DNA of 64,000 nucleotides from Candidatus Limnocylindrales bacterium (lineage in GTDB: Bacteria; Desulfobacterota; Binatia; UBA1149; CAITLU01): NCBI GenBank assembly GCA_035571835.1, contig DATNBU010000045.1, forward strand, positions 124,001 to 188,000. The letters run 5' to 3'. Below are positions 41,735 through 52,931 of the stretch, one piece after another (the stretch's first letter is position 1; each line of letters opens with the position of its first letter). The notes under the pieces are model-generated. The model worked only from the letters and a program-made list of their open reading frames with translations. It made no database searches and was not told the origin of the DNA. Position numbers and translations under genes: made by a program.

Positions 41735-44060
41735 AGCGGAAACCGGCAAAGATCTGGCGTCGTTCGGGCAGATCCCAGTTGCGAAACGTATTTCGGATCG
41801 CGACTGCCGGCGTTGCCCACGAGCCGCCTCGCAGCACCTTGTGCCGGCGGCCGAAGTGCACCACGGAATATTCGGGATACGGAAAAACCCGGAAGCCCGG
41901 ATACGGAACGAAGTCGGACGACGTCCACTCCCAGACGTCACCGAGCATCTGGTGACATCCGAAGTAGCTTCTGCCGGCCGCGAAGGCTCCGGCCGCGGCC
42001 GGAGCGAATGTGCGCTGGTCGAGATTGGCCCGGTCCGGAGACGGCCGCGCCTCGCCCCACGGATACAGACGCGGAAGGCCGCGCTCGAGATCCCACGCGG
42101 CAGCCTTTTCCCATTCGGCTTCGGTCGGAAGACGTTTGCCGAGCCAGCGCGCGCACGCCTGAGCTTCATGCCAGCAGACGTGCACGACCGGCCGCGTTTC
42201 GTCCAGCGGCTGCACGCGCCCGAAAACGCGCTCGCACCAGCTTCCGTCCTGCGCGCGCCACCAGCCGCCGGGGTGCGACACCTTCGTTTCACCGAGCCAG
42301 CGCCATCCGTCCGGTGTCCACAGCTCGGGACGGCGATAGCCGTCGTCCTCGACGAACGCACGGTAGGTGCCGCTCGTGACCGGCGCTTCGTCGATCCAGA
42401 ACGAATCGAGATCGACCTCGTGACGCGGGCGTTCGTTGTCGTAGGCGACCGCGCGGTCGTCGGTGCCCATCAGGAACGGACCGCCGGGCACGAAAACCTC
42501 GCCTTTCGCGCTGCATGCGGCACCCGGCGGCTCGCTTCGACGACGCGGCTCATAGGGCAGGCCCCGGAGCTGGATGCTCTGCAGGATCGTTTCGCTGTGC
42601 TGCGCTTCGTGCTGCGCAATCATCGAGAACAGATAGCCGTCGCGAAGCAGCGCGGCCTCTTCCGCGAAACCGGTGGCCGCGAGCACGCCGGACGTCTGCT
42701 CGCGCACGCCGGCCAGTCGCGCGAGGGCCGTATCGCGATCGGGAAGCGCAAGGGCACCGCGTGTCGGACGCGGATGGCGGATCGGATCGTAGAGGGTTCG
42801 ATCCGCGCCGATGGAAACCGGGCTGCGGCCGTTGCGTGATGCCGGCATGACGTCCGCACCGGCCGCTTCGGCCTGACCATAGGCGCGCTCGATCCATTCG
42901 TGCTCGAAGCTCGCGATGTGCCCGAGATCCCAGACGATGGGGCTGAGGATTTCACAGTGCTGGACGGCAAGGTCGGCCGGTGTGAGCGGCTCGACGATCT
43001 CCAGCGTGCGTTCGCGCTGCGCACCGAGCTCGTGTGCGAGCAGGCTGCGCAGCGTTTCGACCGGCGCCGTGCGGCGGCGGAAGCGCAGCAGCATCAGTGC
43101 GAACAGCCGGTCCGGATCCGTGAACGTCTCGATCGGCTCGAATCCGTGCCGCGCCGCCACCGATGCCATCGCGCCGGTTTCGAACTTGCGGCTGATCTCG
43201 ACGAGCGGCATCTCGCCGGCTTCGAGCTCGAAGCGGCGTCCCCACTCCTCGAGATCGATCGTCACCGGACGAAGCACCTTCGCGTGAATGTCGATGCGCG
43301 ATTTCGACGCATTCCAGCGCGCGACGTGCTCGAGCGACGAGAGATCGACGCTGGTTCCGAGCTCGCGGTTCATGCGCGCGAACAGATTGAGCGTGAACTT
43401 CGAGCTCCACCCGGCCGCATCGTTGTAGGCGGCTTCGAGCGTCGCCTGGTCCTTGACGAGATCCATGCCGAGCAGCAAGCGGTCGCCATCCGAAAGATTC
43501 GCGGTGACGAGCTCGAAGAATTCGTCGAGCTCATCCTCATTGAAGTTGCCGACGCTGCTGCCGAGAAAAACAAGAGTCAGCGGGGACAGCTCGCGCAGGA
43601 ACGGCACGGCCTGTTCGTACGATCCGGCAAGTGGATCGACGGTCAGCGTGCGGAACTCGCGCCGAAGCGCCGCGCACGTCTGCGAAAGCATCGAACGGCT
43701 GATGTCGATCGGCACATATCGCGCACGACGCGCACGCGTCCATGCGCGAAGAAGATGCCGCGTCTTGGTCGCGCTGCCCGCGCCGAGCTCGACGAGCGTG
43801 GTTGCGCCGCACAGCTCGCGAATTCGCCCCGCTTCGCGCTCGAGGATCTTCTCCTCGGTGCCGGTCAGATAGTATTCGGGCTGTTCGGTAATGCGTTCGA
43901 AAATCGTGCTGCCGGCTTCGTCGTACAGATACCGGCAACTCAGCCATCGGGGATTGTCTCCGAGACCGCGGATGATCGACCGTGCGAACGCTTCGCGCGC
44001 GAGATCCGGTCGGCTTCGAGAGGTGTGGCGGAGGATGCCCTCCGGCTCCGGCCTCAGCAT
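41721..44060 (-). CDS. egtD-egtB: Fused ergothioneine biosynthesis protein: EgtD methyltransferase plus EgtB sulfoxide synthase
   Basis: The protein has 779 residues. Residues about 15-330 are EgtD (His to hercynine): YLYDEAGSTIFERITEQPEYYLT, the SAM site LVELGAGSATKTRHLL (89-104) and LVFLGSSVGNF. Residues about 335-500 are the DinB-like part of EgtB with iron ligands His381 (LGHIASFEHEW), His484 and His488 (QHEAQH). Residues about 520-779 are the FGE-sulfatase-like part (VPGGPFLMGTDD, LPTEAEWEKAAA, LRGGSW, GFRCARD). EgtB joins hercynine to cysteine or gamma-glutamylcysteine with O2. The order matches fungal Egt1 and is opposite to OvoA. It heads a five-gene overlapping operon. Confidence 0.95.
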   Translation of the reverse strand: MLRPEPEGILRHTSRSRPDLAREAFARSIIRGLGDNPRWLSCRYLYDEAGSTIFERITEQPEYYLTGTEEKILEREAGRIRELCGATTLVELGAGSATKTRHLLRAWTRARRARYVPIDISRSMLSQTCAALRREFRTLTVDPLAGSYEQAVPFLRELSPLTLVFLGSSVGNFNEDELDEFFELVTANLSDGDRLLLGMDLVKDQATLEAAYNDAAGWSSKFTLNLFARMNRELGTSVDLSSLEHVARWNASKSRIDIHAKVLRPVTIDLEEWGRRFELEAGEMPLVEISRKFETGAMASVAARHGFEPIETFTDPDRLFALMLLRFRRRTAPVETLRSLLAHELGAQRERTLEIVEPLTPADLAVQHCEILSPIVWDLGHIASFEHEWIERAYGQAEAAGADVMPASRNGRSPVSIGADRTLYDPIRHPRPTRGALALPDRDTALARLAGVREQTSGVLAATGFAEEAALLRDGYLFSMIAQHEAQHSETILQSIQLRGLPYEPRRRSEPPGAACSAKGEVFVPGGPFLMGTDDRAVAYDNERPRHEVDLDSFWIDEAPVTSGTYRAFVEDDGYRRPELWTPDGWRWLGETKVSHPGGWWRAQDGSWCERVFGRVQPLDETRPVVHVCWHEAQACARWLGKRLPTEAEWEKAAAWDLERGLPRLYPWGEARPSPDRANLDQRTFAPAAAGAFAAGRSYFGCHQMLGDVWEWTSSDFVPYPGFRVFPYPEYSVVHFGRRHKVLRGGSWATPAVAIRNTFRNWDLPERRQIFAGFRCARD

Positions 44061-44066
44061 GCAAGC

Positions 44067-44095
44067 GCTGTATGGCGATGCACAGTAGCAGTCAA
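44067..44095 (-). promoter_or_regulatory. Candidate promoter giving a leaderless ergothioneine-operon mRNA
   Basis: Read on the minus strand, TTGACT (44095-44090), 17 bases, then TACAGC (44072-44067). Transcription would begin about 7 bases on, at the ATG (44060). No ribosome-binding site precedes that ATG, which fits a leaderless transcript. Confidence 0.35.
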
Positions 44096-44337
44096 CGCGC
44101 TGAGAGATTCGTCAAAATTCGTTTGCCACCCGATTTCGAACCCGGATGTCCGGCTGTTGCCAGCCGGCGGCGGACTGAGATGAATACCCAACCGGATTTA
44201 CCACTCGATCGGGTCATCTGACTTGCTTCGGGGATTTACACTTCGCGGGTGTGGGCGCTGGCCTTGCGCTATAAGCTCCGCGCGAGCGCGCACATGCGCC
44301 AACCTGCAGCGCGCACGCAAAGGTATTGCGGTCACAC

Positions 44338-45726
44338 ATGGCCTACGCATCGACCTTCAAGGATACGCGCTGGGTTTTCGCGGATCTCAGGGAGCTTCTC
44401 GCCAAGGCGTCGCCGGAGCGTTCGGGCGACCATCTTGCCGGAATCGCCGCCGGCAGCGCTTCGGAGCGCTTCGCAGCGCAGTGCGCGCTTGCCGATCTCC
44501 CGCTCGCGGAATTCCTCGCGTGCGAGCTGGTTCCGTACGAGGACGACGAAGTCACGCGCCTGATCGTCGATTCGCATGACGCTTCTGCGTTCGCGACGGT
44601 CTCTTCGCTCACCGTCGGCGAGTTTCGCGAGTGGCTGCTGTCGGATGAAATCGAATCGAGCGCGCTCACCGCAGTTGCACCCGGCCTTACTCCCGAGATG
44701 GTGGCAGCGGTATCGAAGATCATGCGCCTTCAGGATCTGGCGGTGGTATCGGCAAAGTGCGAGGTCGTCACGCGCTTCCGCGGTACGATCGGGCTTCGCG
44801 GACGGCTGGCAACGCGGCTTCAGCCGAACCATCCGACCGACGACAGCCGCGGGATCGCAGCGTCGATCGTCGACGGTCTTCTCCTCGGCGCCGGCGATGC
44901 GGTGATCGGAGTCAATCCCGTCGGCGACAGCATCGACGATTACATCCGCATCGTGACGTTGCTCGATGACGTCCGCACGCGGCTGGCGGCTCCGGTGCAG
45001 GGCTGCTGCCTCGGCCACGTGACGACCGCGATTGCTGCGATCGAGCGCGGCGCGCCGGTCGACCTCGTGTTCCAGTCGATTGCCGGATCCGAAAAAGCCA
45101 ACGCCGGCTTCGGTGTCACGCTTGCCGTACTCGCCGAAGCGCGCAGCGCCGCGCTTTCGCTCGACCGCGGCACCATCGGACGCAACGTGATGTATTTCGA
45201 GACCGGGCAGGGTGCGGCGCTGTCGGCCGACGGCCATCACGGAGTCGACCAGCAGACGATGGAAGCGCGCGCATACGGCGTCGCGCGAGCCTTCGATCCA
45301 CTGCTGCTCAACACCGTCGTCGGCTTCATCGGGCCCGAGTATCTGTACGACGGAAAGCAGATCCAGCGCGCCGGGCTAGAGGATCATTTCTGCGGCAAGC
45401 TGCTCGGCGTGCCGATGGGCGTCGACGTCTGCTACACGAACCACGCCGAAGCCGACCAGGACGACATGGACTCGCTGCTCGTCAACCTCGTCGTCGCCGG
45501 CGTCAATTTCGTGATCACCGTTCCCGGCGCAGACGACGTCATGCTCAATTACCAGAGCCTGTCGCATCACGACGTGCTCGCGGTCCGGCGCATGACCGGG
45601 CGGCGGCGTGCACCCGAGTTCGAGGAATGGCTCGCGCGCGTCGGGCTCGCCGATGGCGACGGAAATCTGCTGCCGAAACCGGACGTGCGTGCGATGGCGT
45701 CGGCGCTGGCGGCGATCGCGCCATGA
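44338..45726 (+). CDS. eutB: Ethanolamine ammonia-lyase large subunit
   Basis: Adenosylcobalamin-dependent conversion of ethanolamine to acetaldehyde and ammonia, with EutC. The protein is 462 residues from the ATG at 44338. Family segments: FRGTIGLRGRLATRLQPNHPTDD, GDAVIGVNPVGDS, YFETGQGAALSADGHHGVDQQT, FIGPEYLYDGKQI and LMGVDVCYTNHAEADQDDMD-like text near the end. A TATAAG at 44270-44275 is a possible -10. No microcompartment genes are present. It overlaps eutC by ATGA. Confidence 0.95.
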   Translation: MAYASTFKDTRWVFADLRELLAKASPERSGDHLAGIAAGSASERFAAQCALADLPLAEFLACELVPYEDDEVTRLIVDSHDASAFATVSSLTVGEFREWLLSDEIESSALTAVAPGLTPEMVAAVSKIMRLQDLAVVSAKCEVVTRFRGTIGLRGRLATRLQPNHPTDDSRGIAASIVDGLLLGAGDAVIGVNPVGDSIDDYIRIVTLLDDVRTRLAAPVQGCCLGHVTTAIAAIERGAPVDLVFQSIAGSEKANAGFGVTLAVLAEARSAALSLDRGTIGRNVMYFETGQGAALSADGHHGVDQQTMEARAYGVARAFDPLLLNTVVGFIGPEYLYDGKQIQRAGLEDHFCGKLLGVPMGVDVCYTNHAEADQDDMDSLLVNLVVAGVNFVITVPGADDVMLNYQSLSHHDVLAVRRMTGRRRAPEFEEWLARVGLADGDGNLLPKPDVRAMASALAAIAP

Positions 45727-46457
45727 AGACCGACCTGGTGATCGTGTCGCCGGTCGCGGCCGCATCGCTCCGGCGCTTTACCGACGCGCGCGTCGCGCTC
45801 GGCCGCGCGGGCTCGAGCCTGACGACGAAGGCGCATCTTCAGTTCGTCGGCGACCACGCCCGTGCGCGTGATGCGGTGTGGACCGCGGTGGACTTCGACA
45901 GCCTTGCGCATCAGCTGGGCGAGCTCGGAGCTCGCACGGTGCGGGTGCGAAGCCAGGCAGGCGACCGCGCGACGTATCTACGGCGCCCCGATCTCGGGCG
46001 CCAGCTCGACGAAGAATCGATGGCCCGCCTTGCTGCCGAGGCCGTGAAACCTGCGGCGTCGATCGCGCTCGTCGTCGCCGATGGCTTGTCCGCCGAAGCG
46101 ATTCACACGCAGGCCTCCGCTGTTGCAGGCCCGCTGCTGCTGCGGCTGGCGACCCGCGCGCCGTCGCTCATCGTGCTCGTCGAGCAGGGGCGCGTCGCCA
46201 TCGGCGATGCCATCGGCGAAGCGCTCGGAGCGGAGCTTGTGATCGTGCTCGTCGGCGAGCGCCCGGGCCTGTCGGCGGCGGATTCGCTCGGCTGCTACGT
46301 GACGTGGTCGCCGCGAACCGGCACGCCGGACTCACGCCGCAACTGCATCTCGAACATCCGCGGCGGGGGTCTTGCGCCGGAAGCGGCAGCGGAGAAGATC
46401 GCCGCACTCGTCGAGCGGATGTTCGAGCGCAGGATGAGCGGCGTCGGGCTCCTTTGA
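45723..46457 (+). CDS. eutC: Ethanolamine ammonia-lyase small subunit
   Basis: The protein has 244 residues and completes the cobalamin-binding EutBC enzyme. Motifs: ARVALGRAGSSLTTKAHLQFVGDHARARDAV, VRSQAGDRATYLRRPDLGRQL, LVVADGLSAEAI, LVGERPGLSAADSLGCYVTWSPR and NCISNIRGGGLAPEAAAEKI. The ATG overlaps the eutB stop. The 70-bp gap to the convergent alcohol dehydrogenase shows no terminator. Confidence 0.95.
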   Translation: MKTDLVIVSPVAAASLRRFTDARVALGRAGSSLTTKAHLQFVGDHARARDAVWTAVDFDSLAHQLGELGARTVRVRSQAGDRATYLRRPDLGRQLDEESMARLAAEAVKPAASIALVVADGLSAEAIHTQASAVAGPLLLRLATRAPSLIVLVEQGRVAIGDAIGEALGAELVIVLVGERPGLSAADSLGCYVTWSPRTGTPDSRRNCISNIRGGGLAPEAAAEKIAALVERMFERRMSGVGLL

Positions 46458-46527
46458 TTCCACGCACGTTCGAATCGTCACGCTCCAGCTGATCCTCGAG
46501 GCATAAGTCTGTCGGAGCGACCGCGAA

Positions 46528-47625
46528 CTACAGGTCCGGCCGCAGGCACGAGTGAATGCTCGCCGGCCCGCCCGTGCGTCCGGCGAGCGTAAGGATTGCC
46601 TCCTCCGCTTTCTCGAGCGGAAAGTCGTGCGTGTGAAGCTTTTCGAGCGGCACAGTGCCCGACTCGATCAGCCGGATCGCCGCGCGATACGCATTGCTCG
46701 TCACGCCGAGCACGCCGCAGATGCGGATCTCCTTGACGACGATCAGGTCGCTCACGAAGTCGGGAACGCTCTTGAAGCCTTTGACGCCGGCGAGAACGAT
46801 GCGTCCGCCCGGCCGCACGTAATGCAGCGATTCGGCGACCGGCTCGGTCGCGTTCGCCGACACCTCCACGACGACGTCGGCCCCGCGCCCGCCGGTCAGC
46901 TCCTTTACGCGCGTGCGCACGTCTTCGTTCTCGACATCGATCGTCGCATCGGCGCCGAGCTCGCGGGCGAGCGCGAGCTTGGCGGCATCGCGCGCAAGGC
47001 CCGTCACGATGATCTGTCCGGCGCCCGCGGCGCGGCACGCGATCACGCTTGTAAGCCCGCGCTGTCCGGGGCCGAGGATCAGCACGCTGTCGCCGGGGCC
47101 TACCTCGCCTGCTTCGACGGCCCAGCGGAATCCGGCACCGAGCGGGTTGAACATCACGGCAAGCTCGGCCGGCAGGCTCTTGTCGATCCTGTGCAGCAGC
47201 GTGTTCGGGTCGAGCACCATGTAGTCGGCGTACGCGCCCCACAAACCCGGTGGATGCGACAGCGGAACGTACGCATAACCGAACATCGCGCCGCCGCGGC
47301 CGCGGCACAGCTGATAATTTCCGGCCACGCAGTCGCGGCAGTTGCCGCAGCGGATCAGCGTTTCGACGGCCACGCGGTCGCCGACGTCGACGCCCCACCG
47401 CCGCGCGGCCTTGTCGCCGATCTTCTCGATGATGCCGAGCGGCTCGTGTCCCGGAATGAGCGGGAACTTTACCGGCAGCAGGCCGTCGTACTGCTCGACG
47501 TCGCTGCCGCAGATTCCGCAGGCTTCGACGCGCAGAAGCGCGCCGTCGTCACCGATATCCGGGACGTCGAGCTCGCGCATTTCGAGCTGGCGCGGACCGG
47601 TCTGGACGACAGCGCGCGACTTCAC
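46528..47625 (-). CDS. Zinc-dependent alcohol dehydrogenase (MDR family)
   Basis: The protein has 365 residues from a GTG with GGGAG 7 bases upstream. Catalytic zinc ligands include Cys39 (ACGICGSD) and His60-Glu61 (IPGHEPLG); structural-zinc cysteines are Cys93, Cys96, Cys99 and Cys107. The Rossmann motif is LILGPGQRGLTSVIACRAAGA. It oxidises an unknown alcohol with NAD(P). Being next to eutBC, it could act on the acetaldehyde formed, but it is on the other strand and the substrate is unproven. Confidence 0.9.
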   Translation of the reverse strand: MKSRAVVQTGPRQLEMRELDVPDIGDDGALLRVEACGICGSDVEQYDGLLPVKFPLIPGHEPLGIIEKIGDKAARRWGVDVGDRVAVETLIRCGNCRDCVAGNYQLCRGRGGAMFGYAYVPLSHPPGLWGAYADYMVLDPNTLLHRIDKSLPAELAVMFNPLGAGFRWAVEAGEVGPGDSVLILGPGQRGLTSVIACRAAGAGQIIVTGLARDAAKLALARELGADATIDVENEDVRTRVKELTGGRGADVVVEVSANATEPVAESLHYVRPGGRIVLAGVKGFKSVPDFVSDLIVVKEIRICGVLGVTSNAYRAAIRLIESGTVPLEKLHTHDFPLEKAEEAILTLAGRTGGPASIHSCLRPDL

Positions 47626-47650
47626 CGCGATTCTCCCGCGACGCGGCCGG

Positions 47651-48109
47651 TCACGGCTTGCGGCTTCCGGGCGGGTCCGAAATCAGAAGCGTGCCCTGCG
47701 CGACGCAGACCATGCGGTTCTCGTTGGAGACTTCGACCCGCACGACCGCCGAGCGGCGGCCGCACGACAGCACGCGCGACTCGGCGACGAGCGTTCCGGT
47801 CTTCACGGCAGCGAGATAGTTGATCTTGAATTCGGTCGTCGCCGCCCACTGGCCGGCCTTCATCAGAGGGTAGAGCACGCAGCCGAGAGCATGATCGACG
47901 AGGCCGGCCATCACACCGCCGTGAATGGCTCCCATGATCGTCAGCAGCTCTTCGCGCACCGGCATGCTCGCGCGCAGGAAGCCCGGCGTCATCTCGTCGA
48001 TCGTGATTCCGAGATACGACGGAAGCCCGCCGATCTTGCTGCTGGCCGCGATCATCGCCTCGGCCGTTCTGATATTGAACTCGGGAAGCTCGGGAGCGGG
48101 CATCGTCAC
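47651..48109 (-). CDS. PaaI-type hotdog thioesterase
   Basis: The protein has 152 residues from a GTG with AAGGAG 7 bases upstream; ATG at 48103 is the alternative. The hotdog fold pattern is clear: LGITIDEMTPGFLRASMPV, the active-site helix IMGAIHGGVMAGLVDHALG, ATTEFKINYLAAVKTGTLVAES and VEVSNENRMVCVAQGTLLI. It hydrolyses an acyl-CoA of unknown chain. It lies 25 bp upstream of the alcohol dehydrogenase on the same strand, so it is probably in one transcript with it. Confidence 0.9.
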   Translation of the reverse strand: MTMPAPELPEFNIRTAEAMIAASSKIGGLPSYLGITIDEMTPGFLRASMPVREELLTIMGAIHGGVMAGLVDHALGCVLYPLMKAGQWAATTEFKINYLAAVKTGTLVAESRVLSCGRRSAVVRVEVSNENRMVCVAQGTLLISDPPGSRKP

Positions 48110-48188
48110 GGCGGAACTCCTTGGGCAGCAGCTATGGCGCGAAGCTCATGCGCCATCTTCGCTGCAGAGTCCACGCCGCAGAACCGGC

Positions 48189-48596
48189 TCAGGCACCGCC
48201 GGGCATCGTGTCCTTCAGACGCACGATCCTGCCGTCTTTGACCCAGGCTTCTTCCTCGCCTTCCACGCGCAGATCGGGCTGACCCGCCTTGCGGTACGTC
48301 ACAGCCCACCGGATGTAGACCGCGTCGCCTCGCATTTCCGGGCCGGCGAGCGCTTCGAGCTGGCGGTCGTCGTACTTGCGGTCGAACGAATTCACCGACT
48401 CGACAAAGTGCTCGACGATGGCATCGCGGCCCTGCCACGTACCGCCGAACGGCGGACCGGCGACCACGTCGTATACGGCGTCTTCGTCGAAGCATTCGCG
48501 CACGAGCTTCCAGTCGTCATTGAGGAAGGCGACCTCGAACGCTGCTGCATACGAAGCGAAGACCTGGATGTCGTTGCGTACCTGGACGTCGTTCAT
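48189..48596 (-). CDS. SnoaL-like (NTF2 fold) protein
   Basis: The protein is 135 residues from the ATG at 48596, which has AAGGAG 8 bases upstream. Pattern: YAAAFEVAFLNDDWKLVRECFDEDAVYDVVAGPPFGG, WQGRDAIVEHFVESVNSFDRK and VYIRWAVTYRKAG. It resembles the protein encoded at 5988-6443 in the same segments (AFEV.F...DW..V and FDR..D), so the two are probably paralogues. Ligand unknown. Confidence 0.82.
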   Translation of the reverse strand: MNDVQVRNDIQVFASYAAAFEVAFLNDDWKLVRECFDEDAVYDVVAGPPFGGTWQGRDAIVEHFVESVNSFDRKYDDRQLEALAGPEMRGDAVYIRWAVTYRKAGQPDLRVEGEEEAWVKDGRIVRLKDTMPGGA

Positions 48597-48790
48597 CTGG
48601 CGATCTCCTTGCCGGACGCGCCGTGGCCCGGCGCGTCGGGCTCGCTGCATCGTTGGACAATCGGGGCGAGCAGGAAAGTTGCGGCCCGGGCAAGCGGGCG
48701 GGTAAGTCCTTTGGCAGCCGCGAAAACTTCCCCCGCGAACGGGTCCGGAACGAATATTGACTTTTCCGTATGGTATTGGAAGGTCGGGGC

Positions 48791-49305
48791 ATGAACATCA
48801 CCGCACAAGAGGAGTACGGCCTGCGCTGTCTTCTCCGCGTCGCGATGCACGAATCCGGCGATCCGATGCGCACGCAGGAGGTCGCGGCCGCCGAAGGGCT
48901 CAGCCTCGAGTACGCGGCCAAGCTCATGCGCATCCTCAAGAACGGCGGATTCGTTGCCAGTACGCGAGGTTCGGCAGGCGGATACCTGCTGGCCCGGCCG
49001 GCGGCGGAGATCAGCGTCTGGCAGGTGCTCGAAGAGCTCGGCGGTCCACTTTACGAGGAGAAGTTCTGCGAGTCGCACACGGGCATGCAGAGGAGCTGCA
49101 TGCATTCGACCGACTGCTCGATCCGCGCGCTGTGGCGCAACATGAACGGAATCCTCAAGACCGCGCTGTCGGCCATTTCGCTGGCCGACCTGACGCGCAA
49201 TGAAGGTGCCGTCGGTGCGTGGCTGGTGAGGCCCGGCGCACCCGGCACAGAGCCGGCCGCATTCGTGCGCGAGGCGCCGACTCCGTCTGTGCGGGGAGGC
49301 GTGTC

Positions 49306-49309
<4 letters not shown>
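48791..49309 (+). CDS. Rrf2-family Fe-S regulator of the suf operon
   Basis: The protein is 172 residues from the ATG at 48791. The winged helix (1-70) reads [20 protein letters not shown] and [34 protein letters not shown]. Cluster-ligand cysteines are Cys93, Cys103 and Cys109 (C-x9-C-x5-C), wider in the first interval than the x5 of IscR. A C-terminal tail of about 30 residues is Pro/Ala-rich. It probably senses Fe-S status and represses the operon it heads. Its stop overlaps the sufB start (ATGA). Confidence 0.9.
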
Positions 49310-51566
<2,257 letters not shown>

Positions 51567-51581
51567 TCGCCGGAATTCGCG

Positions 51582-52931
51582 ATGGCAACGGGCGGAAGCA
51601 CGACAGCGACGTTCGCGAGCGACTTCGAGCGCGTGCGCGAACGTCTGCCCGGTGCACAGGCCGGATGGCTGTCGGCGCTGCGTCGCGACGCGATCGCCGA
51701 GCTTGCCGGGACCGGCTTTCCGTCGATCCACGACGAGGACTGGAAATACACGAGCGTGCTGCCGGCGCTGCGTGACCGCCTCGAGCCCGTGCTGCCATCT
51801 GAAGCTGTTCTCGACCAGAGCGCCGCGGCCCGATTGCTCGCGCTTGTCACCGGGCTCGATCCGGCGTCTCCGCTGCTGGTGTTCGCCGACGGATGCTTTC
51901 AGCCATCGCTGTCGCGCGCCGATGCGGCAAACGGGCTGCGCGTGACGAGCCTTCGTGCGCGACTCGAGTCCGATGCCGCACCGCTCGAGCGCTGGCTCGG
52001 AAAATATCTTCCGGCGCAGACGCACGGTTTTGCCGCGCTGAACACCGCCTTTCTCGACGACGGTCCGGTCATCGAGATCGCCGAAGGGGCGATTCTCGAG
52101 CAGCCGATCCATATCGTCCATCTGTCGACGCGCCGCGAGCGGCCATTCATCACGCACCCGCGCGGTCTCGTCATCGCCGGCGACGGAAGCTCGTCGGTCG
52201 TCGTCGAGCATTCGATCGGAGAGGCCGGCGCGCGCTACCTCACGAACCTCGCAACCGAGATCACGATCGGACACGGCGCGGCGTTCGGTCATGTCCGGGT
52301 CCAGGATGAGTCGCACACCGCGTATCACGTGGCGCGGATCCAGGTGGAGCAGGCGGCGGGCAGCACGTTCGTCTCGCACGCGTTCGGCTTCGGAGCGGCG
52401 CTGTCGCGGACCGAGATCGCCGTGAAGCTCGCGGGCGAAGAAGCCGAGTGCACACTGTCGGGTCTCTATGCGATGGACGGATCGCGGCACGTCGATCATC
52501 ACCTGATGGTCGATCATGCAAGGCCGCGCACCAGGAGCCGCCAGCTCTACAAAGGCGTGCTCGACGATCGCTCGCGTGGCGTGTTCACCGGCCGCGTCGT
52601 CGTGCGCAAGGACTCGCAGAAGATCAAGGCCGTGCAGAACAACCCGAGCCTGCTGCTCGGTGCCGGCGCGGTCTCCGAAACCCGCCCGCAGCTCGAGATC
52701 TACGCTGACGACGTCGCGTGCAATCACGGAGCGACGATCGGCCGCCTGAGCGAAGACTCGATGTTCTACCTGCTTTCGCGCGGCATCGATCCCCTCGAAG
52801 CGCGACGCGTGCTGGTCTCCGGTTTCGCAGCCGAGGTCGTCGCCGGAGTGGTTCCCGAATCGCTGCGCGCTGCGCTCGTCGAAAAGGTCGGAATCCGGAT
52901 GGGAGAGCTCGGCCGCGGAGGCGCGTCATGA
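51582..52931 (+). CDS. sufD: Fe-S scaffold subunit SufD
   Basis: The protein has 449 residues. The N-terminal helical part (HDEDWKYTSVLPALRD) is followed by the right-handed beta-helix shared with SufB, with LYAMDGSRHVDHHLMVDH, SRQLYKGVLDDRSRGVFTGRVVVRKDSQK, DDVACNHGATIGRLSEDSMFYLLSRGI and the end EARRVLVSGFAAEVV. It pairs with SufB in the scaffold. It overlaps sufS by 4 bp. Confidence 0.96.
   Translation: MATGGSTTATFASDFERVRERLPGAQAGWLSALRRDAIAELAGTGFPSIHDEDWKYTSVLPALRDRLEPVLPSEAVLDQSAAARLLALVTGLDPASPLLVFADGCFQPSLSRADAANGLRVTSLRARLESDAAPLERWLGKYLPAQTHGFAALNTAFLDDGPVIEIAEGAILEQPIHIVHLSTRRERPFITHPRGLVIAGDGSSSVVVEHSIGEAGARYLTNLATEITIGHGAAFGHVRVQDESHTAYHVARIQVEQAAGSTFVSHAFGFGAALSRTEIAVKLAGEEAECTLSGLYAMDGSRHVDHHLMVDHARPRTRSRQLYKGVLDDRSRGVFTGRVVVRKDSQKIKAVQNNPSLLLGAGAVSETRPQLEIYADDVACNHGATIGRLSEDSMFYLLSRGIDPLEARRVLVSGFAAEVVAGVVPESLRAALVEKVGIRMGELGRGGAS

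Noticed and set aside
48754-48778. IscR type 1 site upstream of the Rrf2 regulator
   Set aside because: Only the left GACT core fits; the right half does not match. The TTGACT here also lacks a -10 at normal spacing.
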